Below, piece after piece: positions 8,184 through 17,255 of a stretch of 64,000 nucleotides of DNA; positions within the stretch are counted from its first letter, which is position 1, and every line of letters starts with the position of its first letter. Below the pieces are notes generated by a model, which ran no database searches, was not told where the DNA came from, and worked only from the letters and a program-made list of their open reading frames with translations. The DNA is taken from assembly GCA_004293165.1 (NCBI GenBank), contig RDYL01000004.1:1-64000 (forward strand), written 5' to 3'. The position numbers were made by a program, and so were the translations under genes. This DNA comes from Flavobacteriia bacterium (GTDB lineage: Bacteria > Bacteroidota > Bacteroidia > Flavobacteriales > Flavobacteriaceae).

Positions 8184-9056
8184 ATGAGTAAACCGGAATT
8201 TTCAGAAGACAAATGGTTGTATACAATAGAGCCAAAAGATAATTTCTTTTCTTTTCATGTAAATGAGATTTGGCGCTACCGTGATTTATTAATGTTGTTT
8301 GTAAAGCGTGATATTGTAACTGTTTACAAACAAACAATTTTAGGCCCGCTTTGGTATTTAATTCAACCTTTATTTACTTCAGTAATTTTTACTATTATTT
8401 TTAATAATGTTGCAGGAATTGATACGGGTAAAACCCCTTCTTTTTTATTTAATTTAGGAGGTGTTATGGTCTGGAGTTATTTCACAGCTTGTTTGAATGA
8501 TACATCAGATACCTTTAAGAAAAATGCAGCCATTTTTGGAAAGGTGTATTTTCCAAGGATAATAGTTCCTTTGGCCATTGTTATTTCTAATTTGGTAAAA
8601 TTTGGAATGCAGTTTTTTATTTTTATTTTTTTTTATATTTATTACTTAATAGTAGGTGAAATAACAATACAATTTACAACAGCTACTTTTTTTTTCCCAA
8701 TATTAGTTGCTGCTATGGGAATTTTAGGACTTGGATTAGGAATGATTATTTCTTCAATGGTTACAAAATATCGTGATTTAAGTTTCTTAGTGGGTTTTGG
8801 TGTGCAACTGTTAATGTATGTTTCTGCCGTAATGTACCCTATGGCATTGTTAAAAGAAAAATTACCTGATTATGGTTGGTTGATTGTGTATAATCCACTA
8901 GCATATATGGTTGAAACGTCAAGATTTATGTTGTTGCATGAGGGGAGTATTTCAATTTCAGGATTGTTGTATACTGTAGGTATAACAATTTTGATATTCT
9001 TATTAGGAGTATTAATTTTTAATAAGACCGAAAAGAGTTTTATTGATACTGTGTAA
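8184..9056 (+). CDS. wzm: Polysaccharide ABC exporter permease (Wzm-like)
   Basis: A 290-residue ABC-2-type membrane protein of the O-antigen/teichoic-acid exporter family. It starts with the typical amphipathic stretch (IWRYRDLLMLFVKRDIVTVYKQTILGPLWYL, shown here only to mark residues about 30-60). Six hydrophobic helices follow, with GMIISSMVTKYRDLSFLVGFGVQ between helices 4 and 5 and YNPLAYMVETSRFMLL near the C-terminus, both family hallmarks. It should move undecaprenyl-linked glycan across the inner membrane with the ATPase encoded 5 bp downstream. The gene carries two nine-T tracts (8626-8634 and 8687-8695). Confidence 0.92.
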   Translation: MSKPEFSEDKWLYTIEPKDNFFSFHVNEIWRYRDLLMLFVKRDIVTVYKQTILGPLWYLIQPLFTSVIFTIIFNNVAGIDTGKTPSFLFNLGGVMVWSYFTACLNDTSDTFKKNAAIFGKVYFPRIIVPLAIVISNLVKFGMQFFIFIFFYIYYLIVGEITIQFTTATFFFPILVAAMGILGLGLGMIISSMVTKYRDLSFLVGFGVQLLMYVSAVMYPMALLKEKLPDYGWLIVYNPLAYMVETSRFMLLHEGSISISGLLYTVGITILIFLLGVLIFNKTEKSFIDTV

Positions 9057-9061
9057 GAGAA

Positions 9062-10327
9062 ATGAGTCAAAAAGATATCATATTAAAAGCCGAAAATATT
9101 TCTAAACAATATCGTTTAGGAACTGTGGGTACTGGAACATTGAGTCATGATTTGAATCGATGGTGGCATGCTATTCGAGGAAAACAAGACCCATATCTGA
9201 AAGTCGGTGAAATTAATGATAGAAGTTTAAAAGGGAATAGTGAGTACGTTTGGGCTCTGCAACACATTAATTTTGAGGTTAATAGAGGAGAAGTTTTAGG
9301 AATAATTGGAAAAAATGGGGCAGGAAAATCTACTTTACTAAAAATATTATCAAAAGTTACTGCACCAACAACAGGTATTATTAAATCAAGAGGAAGAATA
9401 GCTTCGTTGTTAGAAGTTGGAACAGGTTTTAATCCAGAATTAACAGGAAGAGAAAACATCTATTTGAATGGAGCTATTTTGGGTATGACCAAAAAAGAAA
9501 TTACTTCAAAATTAGATGAAATTATTGCTTTTAGTGGCTGTGAGCGTTATATCGATACCCCAACAAAACGATATAGTAGTGGAATGACCGTTCGCTTAGC
9601 CTTTGCAGTGGCGGCATTTTTAGAGCCTGAAATTTTGGTTGTAGATGAGGTTTTAGCTGTTGGAGATGTGGAGTTTCAAAAGAAGGCTATTGGCAAAATG
9701 AAAGATATATCAACAACAGAAGGAAGAACGGTATTTTTTGTGAGTCATGATATGTCTGCAATCGAATCACTATGTTCAAAATTATTGATTGTTGAGAATG
9801 GGTATATTGCTTATGATGGCGCAGTTGAGAAAGGAATTGAAAAATATATTACAGGAAATAATAATAGAAAATTTGTTCAAAAAGAAAATGATTTTGGCTA
9901 TTATATAAAAGATTTTTATATTGAAAAAGAAGCCAGTTCTATACAAATTATTAATGTATGGACTCCTTTTACATTTAAAGGTACTTTAAAATTTGAAAAA
10001 GAATTACCCGTGGATTTAAAATTAGAAATTGTAGTTAATAATAGTTTTGGACAACCTTGTACTACACTCTCTACTTGGTTAAATTCAATAGTAATTAATG
10101 TAGAGACCAATATTTTAGAGTTCTCATGTTATTTAAAGAATGGACTACCCTTTGCCTCTGGAGAATATTCAATAAGTTTATATGTTATTGGTAATAAAAG
10201 GATCGAATTTAGAGATTTTTATTTTTTTGAATTGATTAATAGTTCATACACAGAATATAAATTTCCATTAAAGAAGCAACATGGAAATGTGTTTTCTCCC
10301 AATACATGGGATTTTATTTCTAGCTAA
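9062..10327 (+). CDS. wzt: Polysaccharide ABC exporter ATPase with Wzt-type C-terminal domain
   Basis: A 421-residue ATPase partner of the Wzm-like permease. Walker A is GKNGAGKST, the signature is YSSGMTVRLAFAV, Walker B is ILVVDEVLAVGD and the switch is FVSHDM. An insert before the core (SHDLNRWWHAIRGKQDP) is typical of Bacteroidota members. Residues from about 260 to the end form an extra beta-rich domain resembling Wzt-C domains. In characterised systems that domain binds the modified end of the finished chain and couples export to chain completion. Its presence suggests that a defined terminal structure on the glycan is recognised here. Confidence 0.92.
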   Translation: MSQKDIILKAENISKQYRLGTVGTGTLSHDLNRWWHAIRGKQDPYLKVGEINDRSLKGNSEYVWALQHINFEVNRGEVLGIIGKNGAGKSTLLKILSKVTAPTTGIIKSRGRIASLLEVGTGFNPELTGRENIYLNGAILGMTKKEITSKLDEIIAFSGCERYIDTPTKRYSSGMTVRLAFAVAAFLEPEILVVDEVLAVGDVEFQKKAIGKMKDISTTEGRTVFFVSHDMSAIESLCSKLLIVENGYIAYDGAVEKGIEKYITGNNNRKFVQKENDFGYYIKDFYIEKEASSIQIINVWTPFTFKGTLKFEKELPVDLKLEIVVNNSFGQPCTTLSTWLNSIVINVETNILEFSCYLKNGLPFASGEYSISLYVIGNKRIEFRDFYFFELINSSYTEYKFPLKKQHGNVFSPNTWDFISS

Positions 10328-10342
10328 TTAAATTTCATTGTT

Positions 10343-11341
10343 ATGAGAATAGGAATTAATCCAGCACGCGATCAACTTCTTTCAACATCTGATTTTATAC
10401 ATCAGGTGATTGTACCTGTTTTTATTCCTAATCAAGAAGCATATTATAATGAGAGTCTAAATGTTTTGAAAACATGTTTAGAATCCTTATTTAACACATG
10501 TCATAGTAAAACTTATTTTACAATTGTAAATAATGGGTCATGCAAAGAAGTTGCTGCTTATTTAGATGATTTAATGAATAATAAACAAATACATGAATTG
10601 ATTCATACAACTTCAATTGGTAAAATGAATGCTATATTGAAGGCTCTTGTAGGCAATTCGTTTGATTTAATTACCATAACCGATGCAGATGTTTTATATT
10701 TACATGGATGGCAAAATAAAGTATACAATATTTTTAATGCTTTTCCTAAGGCAGGAGTAGTTGGAACAACACCTTTTTCTAACATGTTGAAATATTATAC
10801 TGCTTCAATTTACATAGATTTTTTATTTTCAAATAAAATGCGTTTTGAAAATGTAGCAGATAAAAGTGCATTAGATAATTTCGCAAAAAGTGTTAATAAT
10901 CCTAATTTGTTCAATGAATTACAATTAAAAAAAAATTTAATAATTGAACATAATGGTGTAAAAGCGGTTGTTGGATCGGGTCATTACTCAGCTACATATA
11001 GAGGTGATTTTTTTGACCAATTGAATGCTACCTATTCTAGTTATAGTTTAGGAGGGAGAAGTGAATTAGATTTTTTAGATTCTCCTTGCGATATGAAGGG
11101 GTATTATCGTTTAAGTACAACTGATAATTTCACCTATCATATGGGAAATACTATGACAGATGCAATTAAAATGATTGTAAATACAAGTAAAGTTGATTAT
11201 CGTGAAATTGATTTTTTTGTTTGTTTAAATAAAAATAAAAAGTATTTTTATCCTTATTGGATAAAGAAAATTCTGGAAAAGATACTATATAGTACTGTTT
11301 TTTGGAATATTTTTTTAAAAAGTAAGGGACTCTATAAATAA
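10343..11341 (+). CDS. GT-A (GT2-like) glycosyltransferase
   Basis: A 332-residue protein with a nucleotide-sugar binding N-terminus (VIVPVFIPNQEAYY, CLESLFNTC, FTIVNNGS) and an acidic metal-binding Asp-Ala-Asp at about residues 113-115 in ITITDADVLYL. It has a short basic, hydrophobic C-terminal tail (KKILEKILYSTVFWNIFL) that may associate with the membrane. The pattern is that of GT2 family glycosyltransferases, although the central part is divergent. It sits 15 bp after the Wzt gene and 7 bp before an acyltransferase gene. Donor and acceptor cannot be deduced. It contains a nine-A tract at 10927-10935. Confidence 0.78.
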   Translation: MRIGINPARDQLLSTSDFIHQVIVPVFIPNQEAYYNESLNVLKTCLESLFNTCHSKTYFTIVNNGSCKEVAAYLDDLMNNKQIHELIHTTSIGKMNAILKALVGNSFDLITITDADVLYLHGWQNKVYNIFNAFPKAGVVGTTPFSNMLKYYTASIYIDFLFSNKMRFENVADKSALDNFAKSVNNPNLFNELQLKKNLIIEHNGVKAVVGSGHYSATYRGDFFDQLNATYSSYSLGGRSELDFLDSPCDMKGYYRLSTTDNFTYHMGNTMTDAIKMIVNTSKVDYREIDFFVCLNKNKKYFYPYWIKKILEKILYSTVFWNIFLKSKGLYK

Positions 11342-11348
11342 TTAAAAA

Positions 11349-12008
11349 ATGTTTAAAAGACTTATTATATATATATATAAATACAAAATAAAACGCCTAA
11401 ACTATCTTTTCAGAAAAAGAATGGAAAAACAAGATGTTTTTATTGATACAATGGCAAAAGGTTATTGTAAAGTTCTTTTTTTAGGTAAAAATATTATTCC
11501 AGAGCGATGTCAATTTTTAAACAAAGGAATATCAATTGGTTTTGGAACTACTTTGGGAGTAAATAATTGTTTTGCCGGAAAGATTGAGATAGGGAATTAT
11601 TGTCAAATTGGTGCCGATGTAGCTTTTCACGCTTCAAACCATCCTATTTCTTATTTAACAACTTATATAAATAGTAATCTATTCAATGGTGAATTAAACC
11701 AATTTAAAGAGCAGTATGTAATTAAGGTAGGTCATGATGTTTGGGTAGGTCATGGTGTGAAAATTGTTGGAAATGTTATAGTTGGAAATGGTGCTATAAT
11801 TGGTGCTGGAAGTGTGGTTACAAAAGATGTTGCTCCTTATTCCATAGTTGCAGGAGTTCCTGCTAAAGAAATTAGAAAACGTTTTTCTGAAAGTATTATT
11901 AAAGAAATTGAGATGTTAGCGTGGTGGGATAAATCAGAGCAGGAATTAGAAAAAATAAAACCTTTATTTTTGAAAGATTTTACGAATAGACATAGTATTT
12001 ATGAATAA
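11349..12008 (+). CDS. Left-handed beta-helix (hexapeptide) acyltransferase
   Basis: A 219-residue member of the WbbJ/CapG-type O-acetyltransferase group. It has hexapeptide repeats (ISIGFGTTLGVNN, IEIGNYCQIGADV, IKVGHDVWVGHGV, VIVGNGAIIGAGSVV) and the closing motif VAGVPAKEIRKRF. The catalytic-type His is in FHASNHPISYL. It probably transfers an acetyl group from acetyl-CoA to a sugar of the surface glycan. It overlaps the NeuA gene by 8 bp, so translation is probably coupled. A role in sialic acid O-acetylation (NeuD-like) is conceivable, but the sequence does not prove it. Confidence 0.85.
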   Translation: MFKRLIIYIYKYKIKRLNYLFRKRMEKQDVFIDTMAKGYCKVLFLGKNIIPERCQFLNKGISIGFGTTLGVNNCFAGKIEIGNYCQIGADVAFHASNHPISYLTTYINSNLFNGELNQFKEQYVIKVGHDVWVGHGVKIVGNVIVGNGAIIGAGSVVTKDVAPYSIVAGVPAKEIRKRFSESIIKEIEMLAWWDKSEQELEKIKPLFLKDFTNRHSIYE

Positions 12009-12663
12009 AACAATAGCCATCATCCCAGCTCGTGGCGGTTCCAAACGCTTACCAGGCAAAAACATAAAGCTGTTGGGAGAACTTCCTTTGTTGGTACATA
12101 CCATTTTATTTGCGCAACAACATGATTTTATAGCTGCAGTTTATGTTTCTACAGATGATGAAGCGATAAAAAGCGTAGCAATGCAATATGGTGCTTTAGT
12201 AATCGATAGACCACAAATGCTTTCTGGAGATTTTGAACCTGCCGTTTCCGCTCTAAAGCATGTTTTAGAAACCATTACTCAAGAAGTAGAAAATGTACTA
12301 TTATTACAAGCTACTAATCCATTGCGACCTCATAACTTACTAAATGAAGCCTTTGTTAGGTTTCAAGATGAACAAGTAGACTGTTTGTTTACGGTTTCGC
12401 GTAGTCACCACAAATTAGGGAAAATTGAAAACCATACATTTATTCCATACAACTATGAAGTGGGGCAACGCAGTCAAGATTTAGAACCCTTGTATTATGA
12501 GAATGGGTTACTTTATATTATAAAAGCATCAACTATATTAAATAATGAAATTATTACAAAAGAATCGTTCCCTTTTGTAGTAAATCATCCTTTTGCCAAC
12601 GTAGATATTGATACACAAGAAGATTTTGATTACGCAGAATATCTTTTAAAAATACACAACTAA
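12001..12663 (+). CDS. neuA: CMP-N-acetylneuraminic acid synthetase
   Basis: A 220-residue acylneuraminate cytidylyltransferase. It has the CTP-binding IIPARGGSKRLPGKNIKLLG at the N-terminus, STDDEAIK, LLLQATNPLRP, and the metal-ligand region VDIDTQEDFDYAEYLL at the C-terminus. It activates sialic acid (or a related nonulosonic acid) with CTP, the step before transfer. It overlaps the upstream acyltransferase by 8 bp and is followed 15 bp later by the sialic acid synthase gene. With the NeuB and NeuC proteins it completes a three-enzyme route from UDP-GlcNAc to CMP-Neu5Ac. Confidence 0.93.
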   Translation: MNKTIAIIPARGGSKRLPGKNIKLLGELPLLVHTILFAQQHDFIAAVYVSTDDEAIKSVAMQYGALVIDRPQMLSGDFEPAVSALKHVLETITQEVENVLLLQATNPLRPHNLLNEAFVRFQDEQVDCLFTVSRSHHKLGKIENHTFIPYNYEVGQRSQDLEPLYYENGLLYIIKASTILNNEIITKESFPFVVNHPFANVDIDTQEDFDYAEYLLKIHN

Positions 12664-12678
12664 TTATTTACTAAATAT

Positions 12679-13719
12679 ATGAATCCCTATATAGAAATAG
12701 CTGGAAGAAAAATAGGTCAAGATTTTCCTCCTTTAGTCATAGCAGAAATTGGAATTAATCATGAAGGTTCATTACAAGTAGCAAAAGAAATGGTTGATGC
12801 AGCTTATAGAGCTGGCGTTGAGGTTGTCAAACATCAAACGCATATTGTAGCAGATGAAATGACTGGAGCTGCTAAGAATGTAATTCCAGGAAATTCCAAT
12901 GTTTCCATTTATGAAATTATGGAGCGTTGTGCTTTAAATGAAGAAGATGAATTAGAATTAAAAAAGTATGTGGAGTGTAAAGGAATGATTTTTATATCTA
13001 CTCCATTTTCTCGTGCTGCTGCAGAACGTTTAAAAAAGTTTGATATTCCAGCATATAAAATTGGTTCAGGTGAATGCAACAATTATCCGTTATTAGAACA
13101 TATAGCTTCTTTTGGAAAGCCAGTCATTTTAAGTACAGGAATGAATACAATAGATAGTATTCAAAAAGCTGTAGATATTTTTGAAAAAAATAACATTCCT
13201 GTGGCATTATTACATACCACTAATTTATATCCAACGCCTATTCATTTAGTTCGTTTTGGTGCCATGATGGAAATGCATAAAGTTTTTTCTACAAAGGTTT
13301 TTGGATTGTCAGATCATACCTTAAATAATAATGCTTGTTTGGGAGCAGTAGCTTTAGGGGCGTCTATTTTAGAACGCCACTTTACGGATCATATGCGTCG
13401 GACTGGTCCTGATATACAATGTAGTATGGATGAGCAAGCATGTAAAGAATTAATTATCAACAGTGCTGAAATGGCCCAAATGCGCGGTGGAACAAAAAAA
13501 CCAGTATCTGAGGAGCAGGTAACAATTGATTTTGCTTTTGCAACAGTTTGTTCTATTGCAGCCATTAAAAAGGGAGCTATTTTAACTAAAGAAAATATTT
13601 GGGTAAAGCGACCAGGAACGGGTGAAATTTTAGCCGAACACTTCGATAATTTATTAGGCAAAACTGCTAAAAGAGACATTGAAAATGATGAGCAATTAAA
13701 TTTTGCAGATTTTCAGTAA
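12679..13719 (+). CDS. neuB: N-acetylneuraminic acid synthase
   Basis: A 346-residue synthase condensing phosphoenolpyruvate with ManNAc (or a related sugar). It has a TIM-barrel domain with [62 protein letters not shown] and [10 protein letters not shown]-terminal antifreeze-like SAF domain (about 285-346, [20 protein letters not shown]) follows. The whole chain reads very much like NeuB1 of Campylobacter jejuni as I remember it, including the insert AKNVIPGN. That favours true Neu5Ac synthesis over the legionaminic (LegI) or pseudaminic (PseI) branch. No TA-type promoter box separates it from the NeuA gene. Confidence 0.94.
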   Translation: MNPYIEIAGRKIGQDFPPLVIAEIGINHEGSLQVAKEMVDAAYRAGVEVVKHQTHIVADEMTGAAKNVIPGNSNVSIYEIMERCALNEEDELELKKYVECKGMIFISTPFSRAAAERLKKFDIPAYKIGSGECNNYPLLEHIASFGKPVILSTGMNTIDSIQKAVDIFEKNNIPVALLHTTNLYPTPIHLVRFGAMMEMHKVFSTKVFGLSDHTLNNNACLGAVALGASILERHFTDHMRRTGPDIQCSMDEQACKELIINSAEMAQMRGGTKKPVSEEQVTIDFAFATVCSIAAIKKGAILTKENIWVKRPGTGEILAEHFDNLLGKTAKRDIENDEQLNFADFQ

Positions 13720-13779
13720 TTCGTGAATATAAATTCAAGCACCTATTAGGTCTTACACAAAATTATTAACCAAAAAACT

Positions 13780-13787
13780 TATATTTG
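13780..13787 (+). promoter_or_regulatory. Internal promoter -7 box (TATATTTG) before neuC
   Basis: An exact TAnnTTTG box in the 88-bp gap between the NeuB and NeuC genes, 20 bp before the NeuC ATG. It would let neuC and the genes behind it be expressed independently of the operon promoter at 8126. Confidence 0.6.
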
Positions 13788-13807
13788 CAACACAAAGCAA
13801 TAGTAGC

Positions 13808-14932
13808 ATGTCTAAAAAAATCCTGTTTTTAACCGGTACTCGTGCTGATTTTGGTAAAATAAAATCATTAATTCAGATTTTGGAAGAGCATCCTAATTTT
13901 GAACCGTATATTTTTGTTACCGGTATGCACCTTCAAAATGAATATGGTTATACATTATTAGAAGTAGAACGATGTGGATTTTCTAATATTCATACTTTTG
14001 AAAACCATACGCATGAAACCACAATGGATTTAACTTTAGCAAAAACTATTGAGGGACTTTCAACGTATATAAAAACCTGTCGCCCAGATATGATTGTTAT
14101 ACATGGCGATAGAGTTGAAGCGTTAGCTGGTTCAATTGTTGGAAGTTTAAATAATATTTTAGTCTTGCATATTGAAGGCGGAGAAGTTTCAGGAACTATT
14201 GACGAATTGATTCGCCATTCTACTAGTAAAATGAGCCATATTCATTTTGTATCTAATAAACAAGCAAAAAAACGATTAGTACAAATGGGTGAGTTAGATG
14301 AATCAATATTTATTATTGGTTCTCCTGATATTGATATTATGTTTTCTTCAAATTTACCTGATTTACCTATAGCTAAAGAATATTACGAAATTGCTTTTGA
14401 AAACTACGCTGTGGCGATGTTTCACCCGGTTACAACAGAAGCAAATTACATGCAAGACTATGCGGATAATTTTGTAGCGGCTTTATTGGCAGATAATCAT
14501 AATTATGTTTTAGTTTATCCGAATAACGATTTGGGCAGTAAAGCAGTTTTGAAGGCTTATGAGCAATTAACTGAAAATCCTCGTTTTCGAATTTTTCCTT
14601 CCTTGCGATTTGAATATTTTTTAACCTTATTAAAAAATGCACAATTTATTATAGGCAATAGTAGCGCAGGAATAAGAGAAGCACCTTATTATGGATTGCC
14701 AATTATCAATATAGGTACACGCCAGAAAAATAGAGCTCTGCATGCCGATATTATTAACGTTGATTATACATTGAAAAGTATTTTACAAGCATTAAAAAAG
14801 ATTGATTCACATGAAGTAAAGCCATCGGCAAATGATTTTGGTAAAGGGAATAGTGCCGAATTATTCTTAAAATATCTATTAAATCACAAAACTTGGCAAC
14901 TTAACCATCAAAAACAATTTAAAGATATATAA
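13808..14932 (+). CDS. neuC: UDP-N-acetylglucosamine 2-epimerase (hydrolysing)
   Basis: A 374-residue GT-B-fold epimerase that releases ManNAc from UDP-GlcNAc, the first sialic acid step. Motifs are FLTGTRADFGKIKSL, VIHGDRVEAL, LHIEGGEVSGTIDE, MFHPVTTEAN, YPNNDLG, RFRIFPSLRFEYFLTLL and IIGNSSAGIREAPYYGLP. The middle and C-terminal parts read closely like Campylobacter NeuC from memory. LegG in the legionaminic route is a close relative, but the dehydratase, aminotransferase and acetyltransferase that LegG needs are not adjacent. It has its own promoter box at 13780, and its TAA overlaps the ATG of the MBOAT gene by one base. Confidence 0.92.
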   Translation: MSKKILFLTGTRADFGKIKSLIQILEEHPNFEPYIFVTGMHLQNEYGYTLLEVERCGFSNIHTFENHTHETTMDLTLAKTIEGLSTYIKTCRPDMIVIHGDRVEALAGSIVGSLNNILVLHIEGGEVSGTIDELIRHSTSKMSHIHFVSNKQAKKRLVQMGELDESIFIIGSPDIDIMFSSNLPDLPIAKEYYEIAFENYAVAMFHPVTTEANYMQDYADNFVAALLADNHNYVLVYPNNDLGSKAVLKAYEQLTENPRFRIFPSLRFEYFLTLLKNAQFIIGNSSAGIREAPYYGLPIINIGTRQKNRALHADIINVDYTLKSILQALKKIDSHEVKPSANDFGKGNSAELFLKYLLNHKTWQLNHQKQFKDI

Positions 14933-16365
14933 TGTTCTTCAATTCCTTATCCTTTGCTGTTTTTCTACCCATTGTATTTTTATGCTATTGGTTTGTTTTT
15001 AATAAAAATAAAACGACTCAAAATACGGTTTTAATTGTAGCAAGTTATTATTTTTACTCTTGTTGGGATTGGCGTTTTCTTTTTTTATTGGTGTTTTCAA
15101 CTTTGTTGGATTACTTTAGTGCAATAATGATGGAACGTAGCAATTCTGATAAAAAACGAAAGTGTTGGTTATGGCTCACTGTTGGAATTAATTTAGGATT
15201 ATTAGGTGTTTTTAAATATTACGATTTTTTTGCTCAATCCTTAGCTGATTTGATTAACGGTTTCGGATTTCAAACGAATCCTATTTTATTGCAATTAATT
15301 CTTCCTGTGGGAATTTCATTTTACACCTTTCATGGCTTATCGTACGTGATTGATATTTATTATAGACGTATTACTGCAGAACGTAATTTTATTGATTATT
15401 CTTTGTTTGTGAGTTATTTCCCATTGCTAGTAGCGGGTCCTATCGAAAGGGCAACGCATTTATTACCTCAGGTAAAAATTAAACGAAATTTTCACTTTGG
15501 AAAAGCTAAAGAAGGTATTTATCAAATTATTTGGGGATTAGTAAAAAAAGTGGTGATTGCTGATAGTTGTGCCACTTATGCGAATGCAGTTTTTGATAAT
15601 TATGAAAGTATGAATTCATTATCGCTACTATTGGGAGCCATCTATTTTTCCTTTCAGATTTATGGAGACTTTTCGGGTTATTCAGATATTGCTTTAGGAA
15701 CTTCAAAGTTATTTGGAATCGATTTGCTGAAAAATTTTAATTACCCCTATTTTTCAAGAGATATTGCAGAATTTTGGCGTCGTTGGCATATTTCTTTATC
15801 CTCTTGGTTTCGCGATTATTTATATATTCCGTTAGGAGGAAGTCAAGGCGGTATGTGGACGAAAGTTAGAAATACGTTTATTATTTTCTTGGTGAGCGGG
15901 TTTTGGCATGGTGCCAATTGGACGTATCTAGTTTGGGGATTAATCAATGCGATTTATTTCTTGCCTTTATTGCTTCATAATAGAAATAGATCAAATATGG
16001 GCGAAATTGAAATGGGTTGGAACTTTAGTAGCCTTAAAACGGTGCTTAACATTTTAGGTACTTTTGTTTTAACCACTATTGCTTGGATTTTTTTTAGAGC
16101 CAAAACCATTTCAGAAGCAACAGGATATATCCAAAAAATGCTGACTAATTTTCATTTTGAAAGTCAGTATTTGACTAACGAACGCTATAATTATGAATTA
16201 TTGCTGTTACTGTTCGTCTTTGTTGGTGTAGAATGGTTTAATCGTTCAAAAGTAGAACCGTTTTCTGGAAAATTGAGTTGGATTAAAGTTGCAATAGCAA
16301 TTATTACTTTGTTAACGTTAGGCGTGTATTCTGATTATAAAGAATTTATTTATTTTCAATTTTAA
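14932..16365 (+). CDS. MBOAT-family O-acyltransferase (DltB/AlgI-like)
   Basis: A 477-residue polytopic membrane protein of the AlgI/DltB/PatA type. It begins FFNSLSFAVFLPIVFLCYW and has LPVGISFYTFHGLSYVIDIYYR, GPIERATHLLPQ, IYGDFSGYSDIALG and FWRRWHISLSSWFRDYLYIPLGG. The invariant histidine is in VSGFWHGANWTYLVWG (about residue 326). It should carry acetyl (or another acyl) groups across the inner membrane for transfer to a periplasmic glycan by a partner SGNH protein. The candidate partner is the next gene. One-base TAATG overlaps on both sides tie it to neuC and to the SGNH gene. Confidence 0.92.
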   Translation: MFFNSLSFAVFLPIVFLCYWFVFNKNKTTQNTVLIVASYYFYSCWDWRFLFLLVFSTLLDYFSAIMMERSNSDKKRKCWLWLTVGINLGLLGVFKYYDFFAQSLADLINGFGFQTNPILLQLILPVGISFYTFHGLSYVIDIYYRRITAERNFIDYSLFVSYFPLLVAGPIERATHLLPQVKIKRNFHFGKAKEGIYQIIWGLVKKVVIADSCATYANAVFDNYESMNSLSLLLGAIYFSFQIYGDFSGYSDIALGTSKLFGIDLLKNFNYPYFSRDIAEFWRRWHISLSSWFRDYLYIPLGGSQGGMWTKVRNTFIIFLVSGFWHGANWTYLVWGLINAIYFLPLLLHNRNRSNMGEIEMGWNFSSLKTVLNILGTFVLTTIAWIFFRAKTISEATGYIQKMLTNFHFESQYLTNERYNYELLLLLFVFVGVEWFNRSKVEPFSGKLSWIKVAIAIITLLTLGVYSDYKEFIYFQF

Positions 16366-17255
16366 TGAAACAGTTTTTAGGTTTTATCGGAAAAATTATA
16401 CTAGTACTTTTGCTTTCGGCATTTGCATTTGATTTCATTTATACTTTTGTTTTTTCACAATCGAATACTCGAAATAAAGTAGAGCAGGTAATCAATTCAA
16501 AAAATCAAAATTATAATGTTATTATTTTGGGAACATCTAGAGCAAATAATCATTTTGTTTCTGAATTGTTTGAAAAAAAAGGTTTAAAAACTTTCAATTA
16601 CGGAATGAGTGGTGCTCATTTGTTTGAAACATCTTTATTATTGAAATTAATGATTGAGCGAGGATGGAAAATTAAAAACATACTATTAGAAGCCGATTTG
16701 AATTTGTCCAATGAAAAACGCGATGATGGCACTTTTGGGCGTTTTATGCCATTTATGCATCAATCAGAAATCATTACGCAACATTTTAAAAAAGAACCTG
16801 ATTTTACGGAGTTGTATTTTGTGCCATTTTATAGATATATTCAATTTGATAGTAAAGTTGGATTTAGAGCTTTTTATAAAACTTTAGTGCAAGAACCTAC
16901 AAATACATTAGCAAACAAAGGGTATTACCCGTTAGGCACTAATCCAAAAGCTAATATGAAAAATAATATTGAAAGCTTAGAACCTCTTCGTAACCGTTAT
17001 TTCGAAGAGATTAAGCAAATTTGTAAAAGTAATGGCATCAATTTAATTGCAGTAACCACTCCCATGTGTTCTAAAGTAAAAGGAATGGATTATTTCAAAA
17101 AAGTTAAGAAGTTCTATCCTGAAATTAAGGAATATGAGCATGTGGTTCAAGGAGATGAGTATTTTTCTTCTTGTGGGCATTTAAATGATAAAGGGGCAAG
17201 ACTTTTTACAACAATAATAATAAATGATTTAGTATTACTAAAGAATGAAAAATAA
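16365..17255 (+). CDS. SGNH/DltD-like periplasmic acyltransferase partner
   Basis: A 296-residue protein with an N-terminal membrane anchor (residues about 7-31, IGKIILVLLLSAFAFDFIYTF kept short here as a marker). Its SGNH-type nucleophile block is VIILGTSRANN (Ser58). A C-terminal histidine block reads CGHLNDKGARLFTT. Partner proteins of MBOAT acyltransferases (DltD, AlgJ/AlgX, PatB) share this arrangement. In most SGNH enzymes an Asp lies three residues before the histidine. Here that position is Ser, so the triad is incomplete or the Asp comes from elsewhere, for instance the nearby QGDEYF. It overlaps the next gene by 11 bp. The likely role is final transfer of acetyl groups to the glycan. 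Confidence 0.75.
   Translation: MKQFLGFIGKIILVLLLSAFAFDFIYTFVFSQSNTRNKVEQVINSKNQNYNVIILGTSRANNHFVSELFEKKGLKTFNYGMSGAHLFETSLLLKLMIERGWKIKNILLEADLNLSNEKRDDGTFGRFMPFMHQSEIITQHFKKEPDFTELYFVPFYRYIQFDSKVGFRAFYKTLVQEPTNTLANKGYYPLGTNPKANMKNNIESLEPLRNRYFEEIKQICKSNGINLIAVTTPMCSKVKGMDYFKKVKKFYPEIKEYEHVVQGDEYFSSCGHLNDKGARLFTTIIINDLVLLKNEK

Noticed and set aside
12001..14932. Legionaminic acid pathway (LegF/LegI/LegG)
   Set aside because: The extra LegB/LegC/LegH enzymes are not adjacent, and the NeuB and NeuC sequences look more like Campylobacter Neu5Ac enzymes. It cannot be fully excluded without phylogeny.
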